Positions 1-9,414 of a DNA stretch of 64,000 bases are shown here, piece after piece. Position numbers and translations under genes: made by a program. The notes under the pieces are model-generated. The model saw only the letters and a list, made by a program, of their open reading frames with translations, was not told the DNA's origin and made no database searches. The DNA lies in the NCBI GenBank assembly GCA_025526935.1, contig JAHLKD010000072.1:186001-250000 (forward strand). The letters run 5' to 3'. This DNA is from Cladochytrium replicatum (Eukaryota > Chytridiomycota > Chytridiomycetes > Cladochytriales > Cladochytriaceae). The stretch's first letter is position 1. Each line of letters begins with the position of its first letter.

Positions 1-451
1 CGAAAAGGATCGCAAGGTGTTGAACAAGCGGCAGGTTTCGGCCGTGCACTCGCTCCTTCATAGGCTTCGAGACTTTTTCTACGCCGACGGAGAAGGTTTC
101 GGGTTACCTCTCAAAGTCCTCGAGAGTCCATTGACGTTCGGGCGGCTCGAAGCGATCGTTAAATCGTACTATGCGGGTCGACCTACGTCCGAGATGCTCC
201 CTAAAGTGCAGAAGGAGTATGAGAACAGTTTGCTTGCGGAGAGGCTTGGGACGAAAGGGTCGCCGAAAGCGCTGAAACCTGGGGGAACTCTTGGGAGGGG
301 TGTTGCTGTCGGAGAGAAGGAGTATTTATTGCGGATTGTTCGGTTGCGAGCAGAGCGAGGGGAGGATTTGACGGATGCAGAGAGGACAGAAGCGAAGGGA
401 TGGCTGGATTCTCAGTTGGTGTCACGGAAGAAGGACACCGGAGCTCGCTGA
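1..451 (+). CDS. C-terminal end of an unidentified protein
   Basis: The frame is open from the window edge and ends at a stop at 449-451, so this is the last exon (about 150 residues) of a gene starting outside the window. It is leucine- and arginine-rich and looks mostly helical, with no signal peptide or membrane segment. The stretch FYADGEGFGLPLKVLES followed by RLEAIVKSYY vaguely resembles the end of the MUN/MHD2 region of fungal Munc13-like (DUF810) proteins, but this is a weak impression from memory. The tail is charged (EKEYLLRIVRLRAERGEDL). No function is assigned. Confidence 0.55.
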   Translation, partial: EKDRKVLNKRQVSAVHSLLHRLRDFFYADGEGFGLPLKVLESPLTFGRLEAIVKSYYAGRPTSEMLPKVQKEYENSLLAERLGTKGSPKALKPGGTLGRGVAVGEKEYLLRIVRLRAERGEDLTDAERTEAKGWLDSQLVSRKKDTGAR

Positions 452-1076
452 TATGGTTTTTGGGGAATGGAGCTGGTTTCTGCGTCGACTTTTTTTGGCT
501 TATGTACAGCATTTGAAATTTGGTTTGGAATCTGTGTTGCGGAGAATCTGGTATTGCAAGCTGTATCAGAGGAGGTTGGTGGGTGTAATATTCCTTGGGA
601 CGCTATAGGTATTTGTCCAGTTCTTTGATTGCTTTTCGGGTTTGTTTTCTTTCATGTCTCTAGCTGTATTGAATCACTCCGCTTCTTCCCATACTTTTCT
701 TTGCACTTCATGAATCTCTTGACGAACCAGCTAGATACATTCATGGTATTCCATAAAATATGACTTCCTTGAGGTCGTCAAATGATTGGTGTCGAAGCGT
801 GGACAGATGTCCGCGCATTGCCACCAATTAGTCCAATTAGTGTTCCAACGCAACCCAACTCTCGGAAACTGGTGCGACTTTCTGGTTGACGGCACAACGT
901 TGAATGGAGGGTTTCGAGAATTCCACAATTGTCGTTCAAATGCTGAATCTTGCATTAAGGCATGTACGGACGTTTTAATATATCACTCAACGCCGAAAAT
1001 TTTTCAGCACAGATCCATTTCATCATTTATGTGTCAGAGCCAACACACCAGAACTCTTCAACTCGGTCCACAAAAC
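452..1076. other. Intergenic stretch, no gene seen
   Basis: About 620 bases between the end of the first gene and the methyltransferase start. The open frames here are short and have no recognisable protein features. It probably holds the 3' UTR of the first gene and the promoter of the second. Confidence 0.5.
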
Positions 1077-2570
1077 ATGGGGAACAAACTCTCCCAACTT
1101 GATTTTCCGCGAAGATCCAGCCCACATCCGAACTCCTCCTCCGACTCTCTCCCACGCCGAAGCCGGTCAAATAGTCGTGTGCCAAGTTTCGAAGATCGGT
1201 TCAGCACAGACACCCCACGAACGATCAGTTCGACCACAGCCGTGTCTCAAGATGACCCATACATTCGATTTTTCAACGTACAAACGGTAAGATCATTGGC
1301 GCTGCTGCTCTTTTCCCCGTTTCTCACCATCAGCCATGCTCAGTCGAGCGATGTCACGCAGGGATCGCGGGTGACGCTGCAGCAGTACGCGGTTCTCAAA
1401 CATCTATTCCAAACGAATTACATGGGAGTGACCGCTGATCAGCTGGCTCGTGGGATTAGGGTGCTGGATTCGGCGTGAGTGGAACGATTTTGTTTCATTC
1501 TGCAGGCAGCTCATAGCGAATCACTTTCGATGAGGATCGGAACTGGGATATGGATCATGGAGATGCAAAGAGATTTTCCGGCTTCTCAGTTCTTTGGGCT
1601 GGTAGGTCGCTCGAACGTGGATCAACCAAACCTTGAGCATTGACAATCCGCACAGGATCTTGCTGTCTCATTGTGGCCGGATACACAGCTTTTGAAAATT
1701 GGCCAGAGGACAAGAATCGTTGGTGGCGAATCGTTGGGAGCTTTGCCATGTAGGTTTCATATGCACTAGAATTCAATTGTTGATACAGTCAAACACAACA
1801 AACATATCTGACTACAGTCGAAAACGGCTTCTTCGACTATGGTACGTTAAATGGCGTTTCCGGTTGGCTCCATTGCTGAGTAACCTTGTAGTACATGAAC
1901 AAACACACTTATTCGTTACACACCGCGATACGATGCCCAAGGTCATCAGTGAATTTGCTAGAGTTCTAAAACCAGGAGGATATATTGATATAGTTGAGGT
2001 AACAAGTTACTCGTCGCCTAAGTGATTTAAGGGATTAAGGCTCAAGTCATGTAGCTTGATCCTTTGCCTGCAGTTGTACCATCCCCGCTCGTAGGCACTT
2101 TCATCAAAAGAGCAGAAAAGCGGATGGGCTTCGGCGGATTTGATCTGAGAAGAGGTATTCGTTCGCCTTCACCAAGTTGATGCGGGAAACTAAAGTTTCC
2201 TCAAGCCGCCCAGGTCGCGCAGTACATTGAACAGAGTGGGTTTTTCACCGACATCCAAGTGGTTCGTCGCAGCATGCCGGTCGGTTGGGACGGTGCTCTC
2301 GGCGATCTTTTTCGAATCCACATGAGGGATTCTCACATGGCACTGCGAACTGTCATTGGAATGTCGATGAATGCGGATCAGAGTATACCGAGTGAGAAGG
2401 AGTTCGAAAGATTTACAGAGGTATTCTTGAACGATTGTGCTGATGGACAAGCATACTGCAATGCGGTATGGAGTGCCAGGCTACTTCATGGTCATATCTC
2501 ACAATTTTGTGTAGTATCGGATAACTGCTCGCAGAAAAACACTCGTGTGAATCTGCCTGTGTTGTTTTAA
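1077..2570 (+). CDS. Class I SAM-dependent methyltransferase, paralogue 1
   Basis: A multi-exon gene. Exons by frame and splice signals: 1077-1286, 1344-1474, 1535-1601, 1656-1749, 1818-1841 (24 bases), 1892-1998, 2055-2154, 2206-2465, and a last exon starting at 2535 (stop 2568-2570) or at 2574 (stop 2619-2621). The protein starts MGNKLSQLDF, a good N-myristoylation consensus, followed by an S/P/R-rich linker of about 55 residues. Fold landmarks are motif I (VLDSAIGTGIWIMEM), an FENGFFDYVHEQ segment, and motif II/III (FARVLKPGGYIDIVEL). This is the fungal family with the Methyltransf_25-type core to which LaeA-like enzymes belong; the substrate is unknown. Motif I has Ala where the first Gly of DxGxGxG is usual. 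The paralogue at 32549-33942 has the same 24- and 107-base exons. Confidence 0.8.
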
Positions 2571-2621
2571 TAGGCGTATCTCCCGCCATTCCTTTGCTGC
2601 CCCATCAAAGATGTACCATAA

Positions 2622-3960
2622 ACGAAGGCAGTAACGTTTGCTATTGGCAGAATCAGTATAGTGCTCCATTTCTCCCCTTTCCAATAGTTCCCTCCCAGCA
2701 TTCTTTAGTGGTTTGGAGCACAGTTTTAAAAATCCATGCTCGGTGCTCTTTTACTTTCGTGGATGAAAAGTTTATGGCGGTAGCATTAATTGAAGTATGT
2801 AGATGTCATGCAATGGACTCGTTCACCTGCAGCACCGCACTGTGGCACCGTTCGACTTCGAAGAATTTGTCGCAACAGGACTGGCCCTCAACAGAATCAG
2901 CAGCAACAGGACAGTATGGAAGGCAGATTCCGACTTTCTTGTCATCGTAGACATGGCTCGATTCATTCTTTGGTTTTGCCGTATTCATTATTTGAGTTGA
3001 CAATGGTTCACATTGTATCAGTAAAACCCCTGATTCATCTACATCCTAGGAAGCAACAAGTACGCAATAGAAACACCAGATGCGAACGCGGGCCACACGA
3101 TAAACATGGACAGTCTCATTTGCAGTTCTACTGCCTACGACAATGCCATATACGATCACCAGCTTGAGGACAGGATCGAGTTGGTTGAAGCGACGGCAAG
3201 CTCGTAGTTGGATTCACACTCTGTCAGAAGTGGTTGAGCTGTGACTCAGACTGGCCAGTTTAATTGTATGGTCTTGGGACAAGATCGAGTCAGTAGAAGC
3301 GACGCCAGACCTTACGATGAAAATGAACGGTCTCATTTACAGTTCAACGATTTCCGACAATACAAACTCCAAAACGAGCTTGAGTTGTCCGACCTTCATG
3401 TGAACGTAGTTGAATACAGTACACGTGAACAATCACCAAGAAAGGGGAAGCCGCTGACCAACCCCACCAACCCGCAACTCCCAGAATGATTTCGGTACAC
3501 CTTTTCAGCTGCATGTTGTTTGCACTTCCCTTCTTCGAAATTCCTTTGTTCTCAATTGCTTTCCCACGGCTCAGCACGAACACCTGCCGCGACAATGAGA
3601 AGGCCAAGCACGTATCCCATCCCGAAGCTCGCAGCAGAAACCTCTCACAGAAATGTCATGAGAAGCGTCGAGAAGTGCAAGGGTTAACGGAACGAAGCAG
3701 AAATGCAAGGTACGCCGTTCCATTCGTTTTTACGGCCAAGGGAATAATTGCGGACACAACGACTTGATGGCGACTAAGAGATAGTGATTTTTGGGAAGAG
3801 ATTATGTATGAAAAACCGTGCGCTTACTTCTTGGTGGTGCGGCAGTCGTTGCGGTGTATTGGTGGAAGTCGGCATTTCTTCTCCGCTCTTCACATAGCGG
3901 ACAAAATTTTCATGGCACCTCGTCTTACGGAGCAGGCAAATAATTGGAATATACAATAGC
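2622..3960. other. Intergenic region with a degenerate duplication, no convincing gene
   Basis: No frame here has recognisable domains. Two imperfectly related stretches can be seen: about 3085-3200 and 3280-3400 share CTCATTTRCAGTTC, a ...CGACAAT... stretch, and a nearby GATCGAG...GAAGCGACG block. A frame at 3486-3767 begins with a hydrophobic run (MISVHLFSCMLFALPFFEIP) that could be a signal peptide. Nothing supports translation, so it is not called. Confidence 0.4.
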
Positions 3961-4010
3961 GCACGTAGCTGTAATATTAAAAAACGCACGTAGCTGTAAT
4001 ATTAAAAAAC
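3961..4010. repeat. Tandem duplication, 25 bases x 2
   Basis: Two perfect adjacent copies (3961-3985 and 3986-4010), each ending in an A-run. On the minus strand the A-runs are T-runs lying about 30 bases past the 3' end of tRNA-Val, so they would act as a doubled Pol III terminator. Confidence 0.85.
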
Positions 4011-4041
4011 AGTGAATGTCCAGCATTCAAATCCTCTTACT

Positions 4042-4114
4042 GGTTTCATCCAGGTTCGAACTGGAGACCTCCTGTGTGTTAGACAGGTGTGATAACCGAC
4101 TACACCATGAAACC
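4042..4114 (-). tRNA. tRNA-Val (anticodon AAC)
   Basis: A 73-base cloverleaf. The acceptor pairs GGTTTCA with TGAAACC. The anticodon stem is CCTGT/ACAGG around loop CTAACAC. The T arm carries GTTCGAACC (B box) and the D arm TGGTGTAGTCGG (A box). No intron. T-runs follow at about 4010 and below in the transcribed direction. A LINE-B fragment begins 7 bases upstream of the 5' end and points away. Confidence 0.95.
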
Positions 4115-4121
4115 ATGCTGC

Positions 4122-4517
4122 GATTTAGGCCCGCCTGATGATGCCCGCCTACCTCTTGACATTGCAATTGATATGCTTTCACCACGGCCTTTTTATCCTT
4201 CCCCTGCTTTTTCCCAGTGGGTTCTTGTTCTTCCCAGTGGGTTCTTGTTCTTCGTGCACTTAACCGCATTTGGTCAAACTGTCTTGGTTATGAGTTAGTT
4301 TTGTCTCCAGCTCCTGATTGTATCTTGTCTGCTTTTGTTGATTTGGATATGCCTTAGTGTTTTGAAACATTTTACTTTTCCTACGGCTCACACGGCTCCC
4401 CATGTGCTGCCAATTTACGTGTATTTTTACACTTGTATTTGGATTTTGCACCAGCGGGTGATATGTATTGGTTGGACAATAAATACATATTATGAAGTTC
4501 AAAAAAAAAAAAAAAAA
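4122..4517 (+). mobile_element. LINE-B, 5'-truncated 3' end with poly(A)
   Basis: The last part of a LINE ORF2 (frame ending ILSAFVDLDMP, stop TAG near 4355) plus a 3' UTR ending in an 18-base A-run at 4500-4517. The C-terminal coding part resembles the end of LINE-A ORF2 (...FGPAFVDL), so B is a relative with a different 3' UTR. A short internal duplication (CAGTGGGTTCTTGTTCTTC, twice near 4215-4255) is specific to this copy. The 5' truncation point lies 7 bases upstream of tRNA-Val. It is followed directly by a CT-rich microsatellite and LINE-A. Confidence 0.8.
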
Positions 4518-4545
4518 GGCGCTCTCTCTCTCTCTCACTCTCACA

Positions 4546-4624
<79 letters not shown>

Positions 4625-4640
4625 TCTCTCTCTCTCACTC
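4518..4640. repeat. Compound (CT)n(CA)n(CT)n microsatellite
   Basis: Roughly 120 bases of CT and CA dinucleotides sitting exactly between the LINE-B poly(A) and the LINE-A ORF1 start. A (CT)n tract occupies the same place at 41733-41773 in the second long LINE-A copy. This suggests it is part of the element's 5' UTR and not a random repeat. Confidence 0.9.
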
Positions 4641-4646
4641 AAATCA

Positions 4647-6058
4647 ATGCCCCCTCCCAGCGCTCCGCATGCGCAGCCGCCTGACGCACCGCATGCCGCG
4701 CCGCCCGCCGCACCCCCCTCAAAAATTTTCATCGCTTCTGGCCGTGCTCGCTCCCGTGCTCCCTCTGTGTCCCACCCTCGCGCCCCTCAGGAAAACATTC
4801 CTGACTCTCAGCCCAGCAACTTTGATGGAGAAAATTTTCTGTGGGCAGATGAAGTGAATTCTCCTCGCGAATCACGTGACCGCCGATCACGTGACCAAGC
4901 GTCATCCACTTCAGAACTGCCTCGAATTAGAGGAAGATCCCCCGCAAGTGTCGTTGATGTTCACATGAATGATACAGTCGAAATGTCACTTACCATTGCT
5001 GATGCTGATCCCAAAGGGAAACGTCGAGCATCAAAATCACCCCCGACTCGCCGACCTGCCTCTCGTGCCAGGGTCGAGAAGAATGCCTCTGCAGCTGATC
5101 ATGCTACCTCTCCCTTGCCTACTCCTCGTGACCGATTCTTGGATGCTCTGCATATGCTGGCCCCTGCTCAAACTTCTGGATCTCATCCATTAGTGATGTC
5201 TGCTTTCACTCGTGCAATGCAATTTCTCCCAGTATTGGAACCAGAGACTGAGGCTGCCTTCTTTGCTGCATTGACTATTGCTGTAGTTCCGTTGGTTGAA
5301 ACTATCAGCTGCCCTCCTGCTGCTGTCTCTGCCAGTGCCTTCCTATGCTCAAGTTGCGAGTGCTAGCCGACCGCCACCTGCCCCTGCTACTCGCAATCCT
5401 GGGCCTTTCAGCACTGCAAAGTTTGCCTCTCGTGCATCAAATGCTATTGTTCGTATTGAAGCTGCCGAAGCAGATGCTCAACCCGCCCTTTATCGATCAG
5501 TGGTTGCTGGAGTGGACCCCCTATCTCGCAGATCACTACGGCCACCCAGATTGGTGATTGATTACCTGGCTGAGTCACCAATTTTGATCAATCCACCTCA
5601 GCCTGTTCGTGATCGTGCTGCTGGTTTTGCTACTGTGAGGTTTAAGGAAATTAGTCGTCAGCCACTTAATCAGCTCCGCACTCTGATTAATCGAATTTCT
5701 GGAAACCCTCAATTTTCCCGTGACATTCGTCCATATTAGTTTTATTGGGCGTAACACTGCTGAGTTTATTTGTACTTCTGACTGTGCTGACAAGCTCCGC
5801 AAGGACATTTTTCCAGGTGATGAGGTGCCCGTTGATCTTTTTGACCCTGGGCAGCTTCGTTCTGGGTCTGTTCAATCACTTGAGCAACGTCAAGTTGCTG
5901 TAGCAAAGGCTGTTCACAAAAGATTTGCTCACCTCTTGCGAATTACTCATGATCCTGCAGTTTTTCATTATCTTCGTTCTAATCTTCCTGCTGCAGACTT
6001 TGAAGCTACTGTTTCTTTAGCCCGTTCTTCGCGTTCTGAACCTACATCTCGCAATTAA
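4647..6058 (+). pseudogene. LINE-A ORF1 (RNA-binding protein), two frame changes in this copy
   Basis: About 470 residues are recoverable. The N-terminal half is Pro/Ala/Ser-rich and basic (MPPPSAPHAQPPDAPHAAPP, later SRARVEKN). The C-terminal half looks folded (PLNQLRTLINRISGNPQF, HISFIGRNTAEFICTSD, LRKDIF), with a beta-alpha pattern that could be an RRM-like RNA-binding fold; no CCHC knuckle is seen. Compared with the copy at 41782, this copy has a one-base insertion near 5333 and another near 5732. Copy 2 instead has a stop codon near 42443. Neither copy looks functional. The stop codon overlaps the ORF2 start (TAATG at 6056-6060). Confidence 0.75.
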
Positions 6059-7056
6059 TGTGGACCTTTCGTTCTGGAACCTTCAACTGTAGAGGTTTGC
6101 CTCTGGATTTTTCAGATTTACTTGCTTGGCTTGTTACTCATCAGCTTGATTTTTTAGTTTTAACAGAAACTCATCAGTTAACTTTAGACAGTGTTTCGTC
6201 TGAGTATTTGTTGTTTGATTCTCGTCCTCCACCAGACGCTCCTTTGGCATCTGGTGTTGCTCTTCTTATTAACCCACATCGTTGCAGTACTTATCAATTT
6301 AGGTTGATTGCATCAGTTCCTTCTGGGTTTGGTTTGTGGTTTAGGTTTCGTCAGGTCGTCATTGGTGGATTTTATTTTCCCCCACGTTGGACTGCGGAAG
6401 ACTGTTTGGGTGCATTATCTGATTTTCCTCAATTTGTTTCGAATTCGGATACACCAGTAGTTTTGATGGGTGACTTCAATTTTAGAACTCAGAGCACTGG
6501 TGATCATGTTACTAATGCCCGTGCCAGAGCACTTCTTCCTTTTTTTACAGCCCACTCACTTTCATTGGTTGTCCCAGCTTCTTCTTCAGCTCGTCGCCCA
6601 ACTTTTCGTTCCCACTTAGGGAGTTCAATTATTGATTTGTTTTTTACTTCTACTTATGTGACAGCTTCCTCTTATTTAGTGCATGATCAACCCCAGTCTA
6701 TGGCTCCCCATCCTTCAGACCATTTTGCAGTGACCTGTTCATTTTCTTTAGCTGGCCCAGATCCTCAGGCCACTGTGCCTCCTCCTCTACCTTCTTGGAA
6801 TCTCCAATTGTTAAAGGATGAAGTTATTCGTAAGTCGCACAGAGAAACTGCTAAGATTCTGCTTCCTCCAACATCAGAGGCGCTAACAGCAGCATTGGAA
6901 CCACTTCAGGTCCCTGTGGGGACTTCTCTTTCTCGTGCAGTGGCCCAGGGAGCAATTGATTCCGCATTTCAAATTATAGTTGATTTTGTTGAGGCAACAG
7001 CAGTTCTGACATTGGGACCACCAACACCTCGTCGTAGAGCACCAGCGACCACTCCT

Positions 7057-7534
7057 TGTTAAAAACCAAGGGCTTCTCCTGGCAGCGGTAGGGCGTCTTT
7101 AGCTGTACTGTAGCTAGCACAACAGCTCCAGGTTCCGTCTCTTGGCCCAGTACCTGTTCTCCCAGGTGTGTATATGCCTAATACTCCGACAGGCTGTACA
7201 CTACACCCAAGCTGGTCAGGCAACCAGGGAATGCTGTGGTCAAAGACATTGGTCACATCAACTCCTATATTCAAGTGAACAGTGCGTGTGGGCATACCTG
7301 TGGTCAAAGACATTGGTCACATCAACTCAAAGGACCAAGCCACACCACATTCCCCACTAAATGCCAAGATCACTCCACACAGGACCTGCCAAACATGGAT
7401 ATAAATACATGAAATACAAGTCCATAAATAAGAATGAAGAGGGATTGACAAAAAAAACTCTCAGGTCAAAGAGAAAAAAGACAACCCAAAGGATAACCCA
7501 TATAGCAAACAGTCTGATATGCTAGTTTTTAACA
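7057..7534. repeat. Left LTR, subfamily 1
   Basis: A 478-base terminal repeat, TG...CA, with an inverted TGTTAAAAA/TTTTTAACA end. It contains an internal direct repeat of about 30 bases (starting TGTGGTCAAAGACATTGG, twice at about 7233-7330). Other copies: 8937-9414, 13276-13752, 45213-45673 and a diverged one from 36431. Confidence 0.8.
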
Positions 7535-8936
7535 GATGCCGCCTCGAAGACGATACACTGGGTCACCGTGTATCGCTCGTCAAAAAAGACAAAAAAGAAA
7601 ACATACGATAGAGAAACAGAAGGAATGTGTGTGGAGTTCACAACTAAACTTACACAACCCCCAATCCAATATGACTGACTTCGAAATTTAGAAAGGACCA
7701 AAGGGATAGAGTACTCTGCTCGTACCATTTCAGGCATTCTAGATCAAAGATCAAGGTAGACCACAATGGGCCCATAACATACGAAACCCCAGTGTGGTGG
7801 AATCGCAAGCAAAAGCGCAGGTGCAAAGCTAAACAACAATGCAAGTGCAGAAGCGGTGAACGAGACTAACTAGCAACGTTCTAATGGTAAGTGTCAAGGA
7901 ACTGAGAGTGCAAGCTGATGAATGCAAAAATCAGGGATCCTCCATGACAAAACCCAAAGACAAAAGAGTGGAAGCTTGTGCACTAGCAACACCAGCTACG
8001 ATAGGGGTATATAACACAAAAAATCCAGATTCAACTGGCGCAGGTGGTTTCTTCAAAAGCCGTTGACACATGTTGGTCGGTAACAGATCGAAAGGAAACC
8101 TCTTCATGGTATGCTGTGTCCAGAAACCAAGGTGATGTCTATGTGAAGACAACCGTGGGAAACAAAACGCGTCACGTGCTGCGCCACATGCCCGAATTTG
8201 GTGGAAACTCGTCAACGTGAAGTAGACCCCAATCTCCAAGGCCAGAAAAGTCCAGCAAACTTCATGTATCCGCGTTGCGCGCGATGCATCCACAGGCAAT
8301 GGAGGTGCCATCTCAAGAAACAATGGAGTTGTTGAAGGAAAAAAAGTTCATGATGCATGCATACAGACATGTCACCATAACTCTGCAGGCAGCCAACGAA
8401 ACCAAGCGAGCAATACACGAATCGATTCGCAATGCGTAGGCGATGGTTTTGATAGGCACTTGCCGTGGTCCAGCGAGAACTGACGGATCAAAGCTGAAAG
8501 CTTCGAAATGCTGTAGCTCCATGAATCCTCCGCCAAATGACGCGAGCTGGGCACCAATCAATCTGGCTTGATGAGACGGTTCTTCTGAGGTACTGTTCGC
8601 GACGATCAGACAAGAATTGGCGAAATCAAAAATCGAAGACCTCTGGAGCAGACCAAAGGTAGTGAAGTTGGTCAAAAGGCTCAGGAGCAAAGATAGCAAC
8701 ATCAGAAAGCGAGGAAAGCGATGGTCTGTCGGAATTCCTCTCAAAAAAGTGTGCCAGAGTCCCCAGAGCAAAAAGAAGGTTGAAACCACCAGGGATGCTC
8801 GAGATACATAAGGAGCAAAACCCGTTCGCGTAGGAGGTGAGAATCGATCCTGAGAATCCTCCGTATCTGTAGTTCCATGTGTCGGTCCACACCGACTGAG
8901 ACAAGAAGGTAATAGTTCCTGGATGAAACCACCACC

Positions 8937-9414
8937 TGTTAAAAACCAAGGGCTTCTCCTGGCAGCGGTAGGGCGTCTTTAGCTGTACTGTAGCTAGCAC
9001 AACAGCTCCAGGTTCCGTCTCTTGGCCCAGTACCTGTTCTCCCAGGTGTGTATATGCCTAATACTCCGACAGGCTGTACACTACACCCAAGCTGGTCAGG
9101 CAACCAGGGAATGCTGTGGTCAAAGACATTGGTCACATCAACTCCTATATTCAAGTGAACAGTGCGTGTGGGCATACCTGTGGTCAAAGACATTGGTCAC
9201 ATCAACTCAAAGGACCAAGCCACACCACATTCCCCACTAAATGCCAAGATCACTCCACACAGGACCTGCCAAACATGGATATAAATACATGAAATACAAG
9301 TCCATAAATAAGAATGAAGAGGGATTGACAAAAAAAACTCTCAGGTCAAAGAGAAAAAAGACAACCCAAAGGATAACCCATATAGCAAACAGTCTGATAT
9401 GCTAGTTTTTAACA
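8937..9414. repeat. Right LTR, subfamily 1
   Basis: Appears identical to 7057-7534. It is followed by the target duplication CTCCT and the resumed LINE-A ORF2. Confidence 0.8.

Larger units (their letters stand above)
7057..9414. mobile_element. Non-autonomous LTR retroelement inserted in LINE-A
   Basis: Two 478-base direct repeats (7057-7534 and 8937-9414) look identical by eye, begin TGTTAAAAACC and end TTTTTAACA, and flank a 1402-base interior. The 5-base target duplication CTCCT lies at 7052-7056 and 9415-9419; the empty site can be seen in LINE-A copy 2 near 44150. The interior (7535-8936) has no recognisable gag, protease, reverse transcriptase or integrase, and I see no convincing primer-binding site or polypurine tract. 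It looks like a TRIM/LARD-type element dependent on a relative elsewhere. The near-identity of the LTRs suggests a recent insertion. Orientation is undetermined. The interior has unassigned minus-strand frames, for example 8313-8789. Confidence 0.75.

Noticed and set aside
3486-3767. 93-residue frame with a signal-peptide-like start
   Set aside because: The rest has no conserved feature, and no promoter or splice context supports it.
4042-4517. tRNA plus LINE tail as a SINE
   Set aside because: The tRNA and the LINE tail are in opposite orientation, and the three tRNAs are intact and of different species; a SINE has a tRNA-derived head in the same direction as the tail.
4335-4640. Frames running through the CT/CA microsatellite
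   Set aside because: Dinucleotide repeats are open in most frames; LINE-A ORF1 starts only at ATG 4647.
8313-8789. 158-residue minus-strand frame inside the LTR element
   Set aside because: Not called as a gene: no recognisable domain, no supported start, and it lies inside a mobile element.
7057-9414. The 478-base repeats as MITE-type DNA transposons
   Set aside because: The TG...CA ends are inverted over about 9 bases, which a MITE could show, but paired identical direct repeats around an interior, solo copies and 5-base duplications fit an LTR element better.
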